Origin: Planctomycetaceae bacterium
GTDB taxonomy: Bacteria > Planctomycetota > Planctomycetia > Pirellulales > Pirellulaceae
Assembly (NCBI GenBank): GCA_007133715.1
Contig: SLMF01000191.1
Span: 1-10,001, forward strand
Length of the DNA: 10,001 nt
Direction of reading: 5' to 3'
Below the pieces are notes generated by a model. It was not told where the DNA came from, did no database searches, and saw nothing but the letters and a program-made list of their open reading frames with translations. Positions 1 through 7,500 of the stretch are shown here, one piece after another (the first letter of the stretch is position 1; each line of letters opens with the position of its first letter). A program made the position numbers and the translations under genes.

Positions 1-1
1 C

Positions 2-2245
2 GGAGCCCAGGTCCGGATCCTCGACTGGAACCATAACCCGATCCAAAGCGATGCCGAGGGGCGTTTCGAATTGAGGGCCTTGCCGCCGGGTATGCACCAG
101 CTGGAAATCAGCTGTCCCGGCTATGCCACGGGCATCGTGGAAACGCCACGCGAACTGTCCGCCGCCACGTGGGAGGTCGTGTTAACGGGCGAACGGGTTT
201 TGGAAGGGCGTGTCGTGCACGCGGCCGATCTCGATTTGCCAATCGTCGGTGCGGAAGTGCGACTGGCAGACTCGGAGACGGCTGGGGTGCAAACCGATGA
301 ATCCGGCCGGTTTCGCATTCCCGACCTGCCGCCACTGCCCGTGCGCATCCAGGCGCTGGCCCCCGGCTTCGCGCCCCAACGACTGCTGATCCCGCCAGAC
401 GCACCGCCCCCGATCATGCCGCTTGCCGGAAATGCGACCCTTTCCGGACTCGTCGTCCGCCGAAACACCGAGCAACCGGTTGCCGACGCGGCTGTCAAAC
501 TCCTGGACTTGCCCTTCGAAACCCGAACCAATGACAAGGGCCAATTTCGTTTGGCGGAAGTGCCGAGTGGCTCCGCAGAGCTCCAGGCCACCGCAGGCGC
601 GATTTCCGCCACCCTGTCCGCACAGCTCAAAGCCCATCAAGAAACTTCCCTGCGGATCGAATTAGATGAAGAAGTCGTTCCCCCCACGCTGGTTGATATC
701 CAGGGACAAGTGATTCGGGCGGTCGACAACCAACCGATTGCCGAGGTGATCGTGGCGATCAGTAAGCCTCGGATTGTCGACCGTAGCAATCACGACGGCC
801 AGTTCCAATTGAAGGCCGTCCCCGAAGGCAGCCGCCTTCTGGGAGCCCAAGCCCGGGGGTACCAACCCTGGATCAAGGAACTGCGGGTAGAACCCGATTT
901 GGAACCGCGACAAATCTCTCTGGTCGGCGCTGCCCAACTGCAAGGGCAAATCGTCGATAAGCTTGACCAACAACCGATCGAAAACGCGACCGTGGCCCTG
1001 AAATCCTTGCCCTGGCAAACCACCAGCAACGACCAGGGGTATTTTGTCCTGGAACAAGTCGTCGCCGGAAGCGTTGAACTGCAGGTTACTGCTCCCGACT
1101 ACCAACCGGAACAGGTCTCCTGGGAACTGGAATCCGGAACCCATGATTTGGGGGTGCTGGAATTAAAGCCAGTGACTGCGGAACCGGACGAACCGGAGGA
1201 ACCCGACGAACCGGAGGCGGCAGAGGAGCCGGAGGCGGTTGCGGAGAGTATGACCTCTCCCGAGTTGGCCCAGGAGGCCGAAGACGCCGGGGAACTTTCT
1301 GTCGACTTTTTCGGGATTAGATCACCTGCCCGCTCCGCTGCCTTTGTGGTGGATCGCTCCGGCAGCATGTGGGGAACTCGGATGGAACGAGCCAAATCGG
1401 AATTGTTGCAAGCAGTTCTTCGACTTCGCTCGGAACAGCGTTTCTACATTGTCTTTTTCTGCAGCCGCGACGAGCCCATGTCGGAACCGCCCCGCGAACT
1501 GGTGCCCGCGACGGTCGGCGAAAAGATTCGGGCGGCCCAGTGGATCGGCTCGATCGAAGCCCGGGGAGGGACCCGCCCCGAATCCGGCCTGCAGATGGTA
1601 GCCCAGATGGACCCCGACGTGATCTATTTGTTGAGCGACGGGGAGTTCCAGCCGCTCAGTTCCCCAACCATGGAGTTACTGAAATCCAAACAGATCGTGG
1701 TGAACACAATCGCCTTGGAGGACAAGAGTGGCGCTCGCCTGCTGCGGGAGATCGCGGAGCAGACCGGGGGAAGTTACCGTTTTATTTCCGCCAGTGAGAT
1801 TCTGCTCGAGCTGGAAACCGCGTTCTTCGAGTGGCTGGTTGGCCGCCTCAACTCGGCTTCCCCGACCGAATTGGAAACGCTGCGCGAGGCCCTCAAGCAG
1901 CTCTCCGGCGGCCACGATTTTGGCCCGGAACCCGGCGATGCGCCCGCCGAACGTGCCGCTGCGATCGATCAGTGGCGCCAAGCCTGGGTTACCCGAGAGG
2001 CTGGGTTGGAAGAACGGCAACTGCAAATCAAGGCGGAAGAGACTCGCCGACGCCAGCGGGAATGGGATGCCGACGAACGTCTGCGTTTGGCCATCGAACT
2101 CCGCGAACGATACGAGGAACGAGATCAGTTGGGTGATCCGGAAACGCGAAAAAGACTGCACCGGCGTTTGCAAGAAATCATCCGCGAATTTCCCGATTCC
2201 GAAGCGGCCGACGAAGCGCAGCGTTTGATCTCGGGTGAAAACTGA
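2..2245 (+). CDS. Carboxypeptidase-regulatory-like repeats plus VWA domain protein (5' partial)
   Basis: The frame is open from base 2 with no stop, and the codons before the first possible start (TTG at 71) already read as a repeat unit (GAQVRILDW...), so the gene begins outside the window. Residues below count from base 71. Five CarboxypepD_reg/CNA-B-like beta-sandwich repeats run at about bases 2-180, 196-390, 430-620, 690-900 and 930-1135. They share the pattern 'G.V......PI..A.V', then 'T.D.G.F.L..VP.G', then 'A.GY'. An acidic Pro/Glu linker follows (1181-1246). The VWA domain has an intact MIDAS: D428-R-S430-G-S432, T501 in GGTRPES, and D523 in LLSDGE. The C-terminus is charged and helical (about residues 640-724) and ends in a TPR-like segment (IIREFPDSEAADEAQ). 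VWA domains usually bind protein partners through a metal ion and the repeats usually act as extracellular or periplasmic spacers; a surface or envelope adhesion/scaffold role is inference. A signal peptide or anchor cannot be judged because the N-terminus is missing. Confidence 0.9.
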   Translation, partial: GAQVRILDWNHNPIQSDAEGRFELRALPPGMHQLEISCPGYATGIVETPRELSAATWEVVLTGERVLEGRVVHAADLDLPIVGAEVRLADSETAGVQTDESGRFRIPDLPPLPVRIQALAPGFAPQRLLIPPDAPPPIMPLAGNATLSGLVVRRNTEQPVADAAVKLLDLPFETRTNDKGQFRLAEVPSGSAELQATAGAISATLSAQLKAHQETSLRIELDEEVVPPTLVDIQGQVIRAVDNQPIAEVIVAISKPRIVDRSNHDGQFQLKAVPEGSRLLGAQARGYQPWIKELRVEPDLEPRQISLVGAAQLQGQIVDKLDQQPIENATVALKSLPWQTTSNDQGYFVLEQVVAGSVELQVTAPDYQPEQVSWELESGTHDLGVLELKPVTAEPDEPEEPDEPEAAEEPEAVAESMTSPELAQEAEDAGELSVDFFGIRSPARSAAFVVDRSGSMWGTRMERAKSELLQAVLRLRSEQRFYIVFFCSRDEPMSEPPRELVPATVGEKIRAAQWIGSIEARGGTRPESGLQMVAQMDPDVIYLLSDGEFQPLSSPTMELLKSKQIVVNTIALEDKSGARLLREIAEQTGGSYRFISASEILLELETAFFEWLVGRLNSASPTELETLREALKQLSGGHDFGPEPGDAPAERAAAIDQWRQAWVTREAGLEERQLQIKAEETRRRQREWDADERLRLAIELRERYEERDQLGDPETRKRLHRRLQEIIREFPDSEAADEAQRLISGEN
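1181..1246 (+). repeat. Acidic Pro/Glu linker repeat inside the VWA protein
   Basis: The codons give an EPDEPEEPDEPEAAEEPEA-type stretch built from short direct repeats of the unit GACGAACCGGAGG with variants. It lies exactly between the last beta-sandwich repeat and the VWA domain, so it probably acts as a flexible, negatively charged linker. Such runs vary in copy number by slippage in other proteins; here this is only a possibility. Confidence 0.7.
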
Positions 2246-2310
2246 TGCCGCTTGCAGCTGACCGTGTCGACAGGCCACGAGCTTAACGCGGCCTGCGGCC
2301 GCAACCAAAA

Positions 2311-2357
2311 TAGGTTGGGTCTCCGACCCGACCCGGTCGGGACAGCGTCCCAACCTA
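2311..2357. repeat. REP-like imperfect palindrome
   Basis: The outer arms TAGGTTGGG (2311-2319) and CCCAACCTA (2349-2357) are perfect inverted copies. Inside them sits a second hairpin, CCCGACC / GGTCGGG with one central base (2327-2341). The 'TAGGTTGGG...CCCAACCTA' arms resemble dispersed intergenic REP-type palindromes seen in many bacteria, including planctomycetes (from memory, not searched). Only one copy is present in the window. It lies between convergent genes, where it could also help transcription termination. There is no nearby transposase of the REP-associated type. Confidence 0.6.
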
Positions 2358-2358
2358 C

Positions 2359-2387
2359 AAAGATGCGCGCACCGTGCGCGCATCTTT
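2359..2387. terminator. Perfect 14-bp palindrome, probable bidirectional terminator
   Basis: AAAGATGCGCGCAC (2359-2372) and GTGCGCGCATCTTT (2374-2387) are exact reverse complements around one central base. The inner pairs would open to form a usable loop. The stem is GC-rich in the middle and ends in AAA/TTT on both sides, so it can act in both directions. It lies between the stop of the rightward VWA gene (2245) and the stop of the leftward dehydratase gene (2428), where a shared terminator is expected. The U-run is short (three), so termination strength is uncertain. Confidence 0.65.
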
Positions 2388-2427
2388 CACCCGAAGACTC
2401 TAACCGCGTTCGTCTTGTCGACACGCC

Positions 2428-3465
2428 TCAGGCGTAGCCGTATTCTTGGAACCAGTTCCAAGCGTCTTGCACGGAATCCTGGATGGGGCGGCAACGATAG
2501 CCCAGTTCTTTCTGGGCGCGTGAGATTCCGTAAAAGTGGTATTGGGAAGACAGGGCGATGGCGGCCGAGTTGAGTTCGGGTTCTTGGCCGGAGAGGCGAG
2601 TGCAGAGATCGCCCCAGCAGCCGGCGGCGATTCGCATCAGGGGCCCGACACGGAACGCGGGTCCCGAGGCGCCGGTGACCTTGGCGAACAGTTTCCAGAG
2701 TTCGAGATAGCGGATGTTTTCGCCTCCCAGGATATAGCCGCGTCCGGTTTTTCCCGACTGCCAGGCGGCCAGGATGCCCTGGGCGACATCGCGGATGTCA
2801 CACACGTTGCACCCGCCGGCCGGGGCGACGGGTGTGAAACGCTGGGCGACGGCCAGCAGCATCCGCCCGGACGAGGGCTTCCAGTCCCAGGGGCCGAGCA
2901 TGAAGCAGGGATGCACGATCACGGCATCCAGTCCCTCGCGAATGCCCTGATGGACCACTTGGTCGGACTCGCGTTTGGTCAGGACGTAGGTGCAGGGCAC
3001 TTTTTCCACGGAGAAGTTTTCTTCATCGGCGGGTCGGTCAGGCAAACCGGCCCCCAGCGCGTCCACACTGGATATCTGGACCAAGCGGGCTCCCGCGTGA
3101 CGGGCCGCATCGACCAAGTGTCGGGTGCCCTGGACGTTGATTTCCCGAGATTGTTCCAGCTGAGTCCATCCCAAATGGATCTGGGCGGCCGCGTGCAGAA
3201 CGGCCTGCACCCCGTCACAGGCTCGTGATACGGCCGCTCGATCCCGCACATCGCCGAGAACCTGTTCGACGTCGAGCCCCTCGAGCGGGCGTGGATCGGC
3301 ACCGGTTCGGACCAGAACCCGCACCGCTTGGCCTTGATCCAACAGGCAGCGCACCAGATTATTACCCACCAACCCGGTGGCACCGGTTACCAATACCGGT
3401 TTGGCCCGAGCGGGTTCAATTCGGTGTATTATCGGCGCGGAAATATCTGTAGGATAACCGGTCAT
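2428..3465 (-). CDS. NAD(P)-dependent epimerase/dehydratase (extended SDR family)
   Basis: The 345-residue product is a complete extended short-chain dehydrogenase/reductase. Visible parts are the nucleotide-binding GATGLVG loop (residues 28-34), R53 after the second strand, a GDV motif (71-73), HAAA (91-94), N110, catalytic Ser in ISS (132-133), and the YxxxK pair Y160-K164 in YVLTK. The C-terminal half has the substrate-domain signature CDIRDVAQGILAA and YILGGEN, as in dihydroflavonol-reductase-like and HpnA-like (hopanoid-associated) sugar epimerases. The substrate is not predictable: a nucleotide sugar, sterol/hopanoid or other ketone/alcohol is possible. No signal peptide or membrane segment is seen, so it should be cytosolic. 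The only ATG before the Rossmann motif is at 3465, with a G-rich stretch (GGGGG) five bases upstream, a poor ribosome binding site. It stands alone, with no hopanoid genes alongside, so I give no gene symbol. Confidence 0.9.
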   Translation of the reverse strand: MTGYPTDISAPIIHRIEPARAKPVLVTGATGLVGNNLVRCLLDQGQAVRVLVRTGADPRPLEGLDVEQVLGDVRDRAAVSRACDGVQAVLHAAAQIHLGWTQLEQSREINVQGTRHLVDAARHAGARLVQISSVDALGAGLPDRPADEENFSVEKVPCTYVLTKRESDQVVHQGIREGLDAVIVHPCFMLGPWDWKPSSGRMLLAVAQRFTPVAPAGGCNVCDIRDVAQGILAAWQSGKTGRGYILGGENIRYLELWKLFAKVTGASGPAFRVGPLMRIAAGCWGDLCTRLSGQEPELNSAAIALSSQYHFYGISRAQKELGYRCRPIQDSVQDAWNWFQEYGYA

Positions 3466-3590
3466 GGCAGCCCCCGTACTCCCCTGGGAGTGTTCTCACG
3501 CGGCCTTTGTCCGTCACCGGTGGACTCGGTCGCGTTCCCATCGTACCTTTAACTCGAATTCTGGTCGGCGAAACGACCAGCCTCAAGCCA

Positions 3591-4718
3591 ATGCCTGAAG
3601 TTATCGTCACCGCGGTACAGACGCGGAAGGAAAAGTCCCAGTTTTTTCGTCTTCCCTGGACCTTGTATCGGGGGGATCCCCACTGGATCCCGCCGCTGCG
3701 ACGCAATCAACTGGAGCTGTTGAACTACAAGCCGCACCCGTTCTACGACTACGCGGAAATCCAGACCTTTGTCGCGTATCGCGATGGCCAGCCCTGCGGA
3801 CGGGTGGCTGCGATCCTCAATCCGATCCATAACGAACGGTATCAGGAGACGCGGGGGTTCTTCGGTTTTTTCGAGTCGGTCGACGATACGGAAGTGGCCC
3901 GGCGGCTGCTGGATGCCGCGGGCGACTGGCTGAAACAACGCGGGATGACGGCCGTCCGCGGTCCCGTGAATCCCTCGATGAACTACGAATGTGGACTGCT
4001 TGTCGAGGGGTTTGATAGCGCGCCCTTCTTTATGATGACCTATAATCCGCCGTACTACGAACGGTTGCTGGAATCGGCCGGATTTCAGAACGTGCAGAAT
4101 ATGTACGCGTTCTGGGGGCACGTCGAGATGCTGGAGAAGCTCGACAAAAAACTGGCCTTTGTGGCGGACGAGTCGACCCGCCGTTTCGGCATTCACGTGC
4201 GTCGGCTGGATCGGTCGCGATTCCACGAAGAAGTCCGCAAATTCTTGGAAGTCTATAATCGTTCGCTGGTCGGTACCTGGGGATTCGTCCCGCTTTCCGA
4301 ACGCGAAGTGCAGCACATGAGTCGGGGTTTGCGGCATCTGATTGTCCCGGAAATGACCACGGCTGCCGAGGTAGACGGTGAAATGGTGGGTGCTGTTTTC
4401 AGTCTTTTGGACTATAACCCGCGGATCCGCAAAATCGATGGCCGCTTGTTTCCCTTTGGCTTCCTCCGCCTCTTGTGGAACAAGAAAGCGATCCGCAGGA
4501 TACGACTGATCAGTACCAACGTCGTGCCGGAGTATCAGAAGTGGGGTATCGGGTTGGTGCTGCTGGCCCGCTTGGTGCCGGACGTGCTCGAATGGGGGAT
4601 TCAAGAAGCCGAGTTTTCCTGGGTGTTGGAGAGCAATCATCTGTCGTATCAATCGTTGAAGCGCGGCGGTGCCCACATTACGAAGACCTACCGTCTGTAC
4701 GATAAGGAATTGTCCTGA
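3591..4718 (+). CDS. GNAT-like acyltransferase, probable tandem GNAT fold (YghO-like)
   Basis: The product is 375 residues from ATG 3591. I chose this start because the family-like N-terminus (EVIVTAVQTRKEKSQF..LPWTLY) follows at once; an upstream TTG at 3507 would add 28 residues of low-quality sequence. The C-terminal half carries the acetyl-CoA-binding motif A of GNAT enzymes: STNVVPEYQKWGIG, with Q316-K-W-G-I-G321 as the Q/RxxGxG/A loop. The N-terminal half looks like a second, degenerate GNAT unit: GPVNPSMNYECGLLVEGFD, then MMTYNPPYYERLLESAGF. The order resembles the uncharacterised YghO-like proteins. It probably transfers an acyl group from an acyl-CoA to an unknown acceptor in the cytosol; no membrane segment or signal peptide is seen. 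Its stop lies 29 bases before the next gene's start in the same direction, so the two are probably co-transcribed. No strong ribosome binding site precedes the ATG. Confidence 0.83.
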   Translation: MPEVIVTAVQTRKEKSQFFRLPWTLYRGDPHWIPPLRRNQLELLNYKPHPFYDYAEIQTFVAYRDGQPCGRVAAILNPIHNERYQETRGFFGFFESVDDTEVARRLLDAAGDWLKQRGMTAVRGPVNPSMNYECGLLVEGFDSAPFFMMTYNPPYYERLLESAGFQNVQNMYAFWGHVEMLEKLDKKLAFVADESTRRFGIHVRRLDRSRFHEEVRKFLEVYNRSLVGTWGFVPLSEREVQHMSRGLRHLIVPEMTTAAEVDGEMVGAVFSLLDYNPRIRKIDGRLFPFGFLRLLWNKKAIRRIRLISTNVVPEYQKWGIGLVLLARLVPDVLEWGIQEAEFSWVLESNHLSYQSLKRGGAHITKTYRLYDKELS

Positions 4719-4733
4719 AACAGGTCGGAAGCT

Positions 4734-4739
4734 GAGGGG
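4734..4739 (+). promoter_or_regulatory. Ribosome binding site deciding the start of the membrane VWA gene
   Basis: GAGGGG lies eight bases before the GTG at 4748. The other in-frame GTG, at 4739, overlaps this motif and has no upstream site at a useful distance. This favours 4748 as the start. Confidence 0.6.
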
Positions 4740-4747
4740 TGGTCGCC

Positions 4748-7015
4748 GTGTCCTACTGGTACTTTGAACCTGTGGCGGACAGCTATGCCCTGGTGGCGGC
4801 CGTGGGCGCTCTCCTGTGTTTGCTCCTGTGGGTGCAGCCGCGTTTTGGCCGAGCGGGACGTGGCGGCAAGCGGGGCCTGCTGGTGCTGCGCCTGCTGGTG
4901 ATCGGACTGATCTTACTGGCAATGCTGCGGCCAGCTCGGGTTCGAACCGAGCTGCGCGCCCCGACCGAGGTGCTGATCTTGCTGGTCGATCAGAGCCGCA
5001 GCATGCAGCTGCCGGGTGGCGGCGAGGGGAATTCGCGGTGGCAGGAACAGCGAAGGGCTCTGCAGCAAGCGACCCCCGTGTTGCGCGAGTTGGCTGACAT
5101 GATGGAGGTCCGTGTCTACGGGTACGACCGGGACCTGCATTCGCTCGCATTCTCTGCCGAAGGACTAGAATTGCCGGAGAGTCCGGAGGGGGACCAGACG
5201 GACCTCGGTACGAACCTTCATCGGGCGTTGCAGCGGGAGTTGGGCAAGCCCCTGGCGGGGGTGGTTCTGTTGGGGGACGGCGTCCAGACCGCATTCAATC
5301 CGGAGGTCGAGTTACAAGAGGCGGGTCGGGAATTGGCTCGTTTGGGTTATCCCCTGTTCACCGTGCCCTTTGGCCCAGTGGGCGACGTTGTCCAGGCCCG
5401 CGACGTGGCGGTCGAGAACCTGCCCGACCAATATACGGTCTTTGTCAAGAACGAACTGCCGGTCCGAGCGGCGATCCGCGTCCGAGGATATGTCCATCGT
5501 CCCATCCCGGTAGAACTGGAAGTGACCAAGCCGGATGGACAGAGTCGGGTGATCGGTCCGGTGGAGGTGACGGCTACGGAAGACGACCAGTTAGTGCCGG
5601 TCGAATTGCGTTACATCCCCCCGATTCCTGGACGCTACCGGTTGACGATGCGCGCGGCGGAGCAGCCGGGCGAGCTGGTGACGGAGAACAACCAGCTGCG
5701 AGCTTATCTCCGGGTACTGGAGGGCGGATTGAGGGTGCTGTATCTGGAGGGCGTGCTGCGGCCGGAATCTCGGTTCTTGCGGCAGTCGTTGGCCGATTCC
5801 GCCGATATGGAACTGGATTATCTCTGGGTCGACCCGCGATTGCGTAGCAGTTGGCCGATCGATTTAGAAGACCGCCTGACCGACGCTCGCTACGACGTGA
5901 TCATCTTGGGCGATCTCGACGCATCGGCTCTGGGCGAAACCCATTTGCAGCAGTTGGCCGAGGCGGTTCAATCCGGAACCGGCCTGATTCTGTTGGGCGG
6001 TTATCACAGTTTCGGGCCCGGCGGGTACCGCGAAACCCCGCTGGCCGATGTGATGCCGATCTTGATGGCTCGCTTCGAACGCCAGGATTTCGATGCGGAG
6101 ATCCGTCAAGACCTTCATCTGCCCGGCCCGCTGAAAATTCGTCCTGCGAGGGATCACCCGATAACTCGTTTGGCAGATAAGGAAGAGAACCTGCGTTTGT
6201 GGGAACGTTTGCCACCCTTGACGGGTGCCAACCGCTTTGCGGGCGTCAAGGACGCAGCGGGGACCATGGTGATCGCCGAATCGGACGCGGGAGATCCGTT
6301 ATTGGTCGTCGGAGAGCCGGGTCGTGGTCGGGTGGTGGCGTTGGCCGCCGATTCGACGTGGCGGTGGTGGATGCTGGGCCATCAGACCGCGCACCAGCGG
6401 TTCTGGCGGCAGATGGTTTTATGGTTGGTGCGTCGGGATGATTTGGAGCAGAGCGAGGTTTGGGTCCAGCTGGCGCAGCGGCGTTATTACCCGGGTGCGC
6501 GCGTGACCTTTCTGGCGGGGGCTCGCGCGCCGTCGGGTGCCCCGTTGGAGCAAGCGGTTTTGCAAGCCGAACTCGTGCGACCTGACGGTACCCGCCAGCC
6601 GTTAAGATTGGTTCGTGACGGCCAGCAGTGGCGTGGTGCGATCGATGCGGTCGAGCAACCTGGCGAGTATGAGATCGAGGTCTCGGGCGAGCAGTCGGGC
6701 GAGCCGCTGGGTGTTGCGCAGGGCGAGTTTTTGGTGTTTGATCACGACGTGGAATTGGCCAATCCGGCTGCCGACCCTGGCCAACTGGCTCGCTTGTCCG
6801 CGATGACCGAGGAGGCGGGCGGACGTCGGATCGCTCCCGAGCAACTTTCTTCCCTGTTGGAGGAACTGCGGGACCGCCCACCGGAATTGGAGGTTGAGGT
6901 TCAAACGCGGTGGCAGTTGGCGGACACGGCCGGTGACGCCTGGGGATTGTTTCTGTTGGTGGTGGGCCTGTTGGGAACCGAATGGGCCTTGCGCAAGCGC
7001 TGGAGCATGGTTTGA
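4748..7015 (+). CDS. Membrane protein with VWA and glutamine-amidotransferase-like domains
   Basis: The product is 755 residues from GTG 4748 (758 if GTG 4739 is used). Two N-terminal membrane helices (about 12-29 and 43-60) are followed by a VWA domain with a complete MIDAS: D81-Q-S83-R-S85, T151/T155 in QTDLGT, D177 in LLGDG. A beta-rich linker follows. Next is a class I glutamine-amidotransferase-like (GATase1_like) domain from about residue 328 (LRVLYLEG) through the GLILLGGYHSFGPGGY turn at 412-427. After a further beta-rich region there is a last membrane helix (about 731-747) with a positive tail (RKRW). The only cysteine in the whole protein, C24, is in the first helix, so the amidotransferase-like domain cannot use a cysteine nucleophile and is probably a binding module. 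This architecture is known in planctomycetes, often near MoxR/DUF58/BatA-type genes; none is visible here. A role as an envelope scaffold or chaperone-like assembly factor is inference. It converges with the small gene at 7047, leaving 31 bases. Confidence 0.9.
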   Translation: MSYWYFEPVADSYALVAAVGALLCLLLWVQPRFGRAGRGGKRGLLVLRLLVIGLILLAMLRPARVRTELRAPTEVLILLVDQSRSMQLPGGGEGNSRWQEQRRALQQATPVLRELADMMEVRVYGYDRDLHSLAFSAEGLELPESPEGDQTDLGTNLHRALQRELGKPLAGVVLLGDGVQTAFNPEVELQEAGRELARLGYPLFTVPFGPVGDVVQARDVAVENLPDQYTVFVKNELPVRAAIRVRGYVHRPIPVELEVTKPDGQSRVIGPVEVTATEDDQLVPVELRYIPPIPGRYRLTMRAAEQPGELVTENNQLRAYLRVLEGGLRVLYLEGVLRPESRFLRQSLADSADMELDYLWVDPRLRSSWPIDLEDRLTDARYDVIILGDLDASALGETHLQQLAEAVQSGTGLILLGGYHSFGPGGYRETPLADVMPILMARFERQDFDAEIRQDLHLPGPLKIRPARDHPITRLADKEENLRLWERLPPLTGANRFAGVKDAAGTMVIAESDAGDPLLVVGEPGRGRVVALAADSTWRWWMLGHQTAHQRFWRQMVLWLVRRDDLEQSEVWVQLAQRRYYPGARVTFLAGARAPSGAPLEQAVLQAELVRPDGTRQPLRLVRDGQQWRGAIDAVEQPGEYEIEVSGEQSGEPLGVAQGEFLVFDHDVELANPAADPGQLARLSAMTEEAGGRRIAPEQLSSLLEELRDRPPELEVEVQTRWQLADTAGDAWGLFLLVVGLLGTEWALRKRWSMV

Positions 7016-7046
7016 GACCGCCGCGGGCCGCTACACGACTCGCCGA

Positions 7047-7343
7047 TCAGCGAGCCGAAGCCGACCAGGGGGATCGATATCGGCGGAACAGGTGACTCAG
7101 CCACTGCCACAGCCCGTGGCCCGTTCCTGCTTCGTCGAACGTACACATTTGGAACAGCTGTTCCAGGGCGTGCCGATAGGCCCGATCTTCGGTCAAGCGG
7201 TACAGGCGATCGAAGGTCGCCTTGCTCATAAACCCTTCGAAGGACAGCTGGCGGTGTTGAGGATCGTAAGCCAGTCTTCGGTGGAGATCTTCGGGTACGT
7301 GCCACCCGTCCGGCAAGTGATCGAGCGAAACGTGTCGGATCAT
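7047..7343 (-). CDS. Small hypothetical protein, 98 residues
   Basis: I do not recognise a named family. The start ATG at 7343 is chosen because AAGGTGA (7352-7358) lies eight bases upstream, a good Shine-Dalgarno match; the longer GTG start at 7355 would overlap that site. The protein is soluble-looking, with no signal peptide or membrane helix. It is rich in His, Arg and aromatic residues. An N-terminal part (VSLDHLPDGWHVPEDL) is followed by a predicted helical part (FEGFMSKATFDRLYRLTEDRAYRHALEQLF). There is one cysteine (MCTF). The length, clean ribosome site and plausible amino-acid make-up argue for a real gene. Its closest neighbour upstream is the small membrane protein, but a terminator separates them, so it is probably its own transcription unit. 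Confidence 0.7.
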   Translation of the reverse strand: MIRHVSLDHLPDGWHVPEDLHRRLAYDPQHRQLSFEGFMSKATFDRLYRLTEDRAYRHALEQLFQMCTFDEAGTGHGLWQWLSHLFRRYRSPWSASAR

Positions 7344-7351
7344 CGCAGTTC

Positions 7352-7358
7352 TCACCTT
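7352..7358 (-). promoter_or_regulatory. Shine-Dalgarno site of the 98-residue gene
   Basis: Read on the minus strand this is AAGGTGA, eight bases before ATG 7343. It decides between that ATG and the GTG at 7355, which the site would overlap. Confidence 0.65.
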
Positions 7359-7451
7359 TCACGAGGAAAAACTGAGAAATACTCCCTCCGTGCCGCTTCT
7401 GCGCCGTTCCTTCTCCCGCGCCCGTTCAGGGGCATTCGCATACGGGATTAT

Positions 7452-7480
7452 AAAAAAATAGACGACCGACATCGGCCGTC
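7452..7480 (-). terminator. Intrinsic terminator after the small membrane protein gene
   Basis: On the minus strand the stem GACGGCCGA / TCGGTCGTC (7461-7480) pairs fully if one G-U wobble is allowed; the two central bases plus opened inner pairs form the loop. It is followed at once by TATTTTTTTA (7451-7460), a strong U-tract. It begins about 20 bases after the stop at 7501 and should end transcription before the 98-residue gene. Confidence 0.75.
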
Positions 7481-7500
7481 AATTCACTTGTTGGGGTAAC

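Noticed and set aside
2536..3228. A 230-codon plus-strand open frame opposite the dehydratase gene
   Set aside because: It has no recognisable domain and is fully antisense to a gene with clear SDR motifs; long shadow frames are expected at this GC content.
3466..3590. Divergent promoter region between the dehydratase and GNAT-like genes
   Set aside because: Promoters for both genes are expected here, but I could not find boxes with acceptable spacing on either strand, so none is listed.
3549..5294. A 581-codon minus-strand open frame across the GNAT and VWA genes
   Set aside because: Its translation is low-complexity, rich in Pro/Arg/Ala, spans two genes with clear domains on the other strand, and shows no domain of its own.
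7039..7054. Small hairpin CTCGC / GCGAG between the convergent genes
   Set aside because: Only 5 bp, overlaps the end of the coding region at 7047 and has no U-tract on either side.
7447..7452. A perfect TATAAT on the minus strand, upstream of the 98-residue gene
   Set aside because: It lies in the AT-rich U-tract region of a terminator and has no recognisable -35 at 16-18 bases, so it is probably a by-product of the terminator. A promoter here is possible but unsupported.
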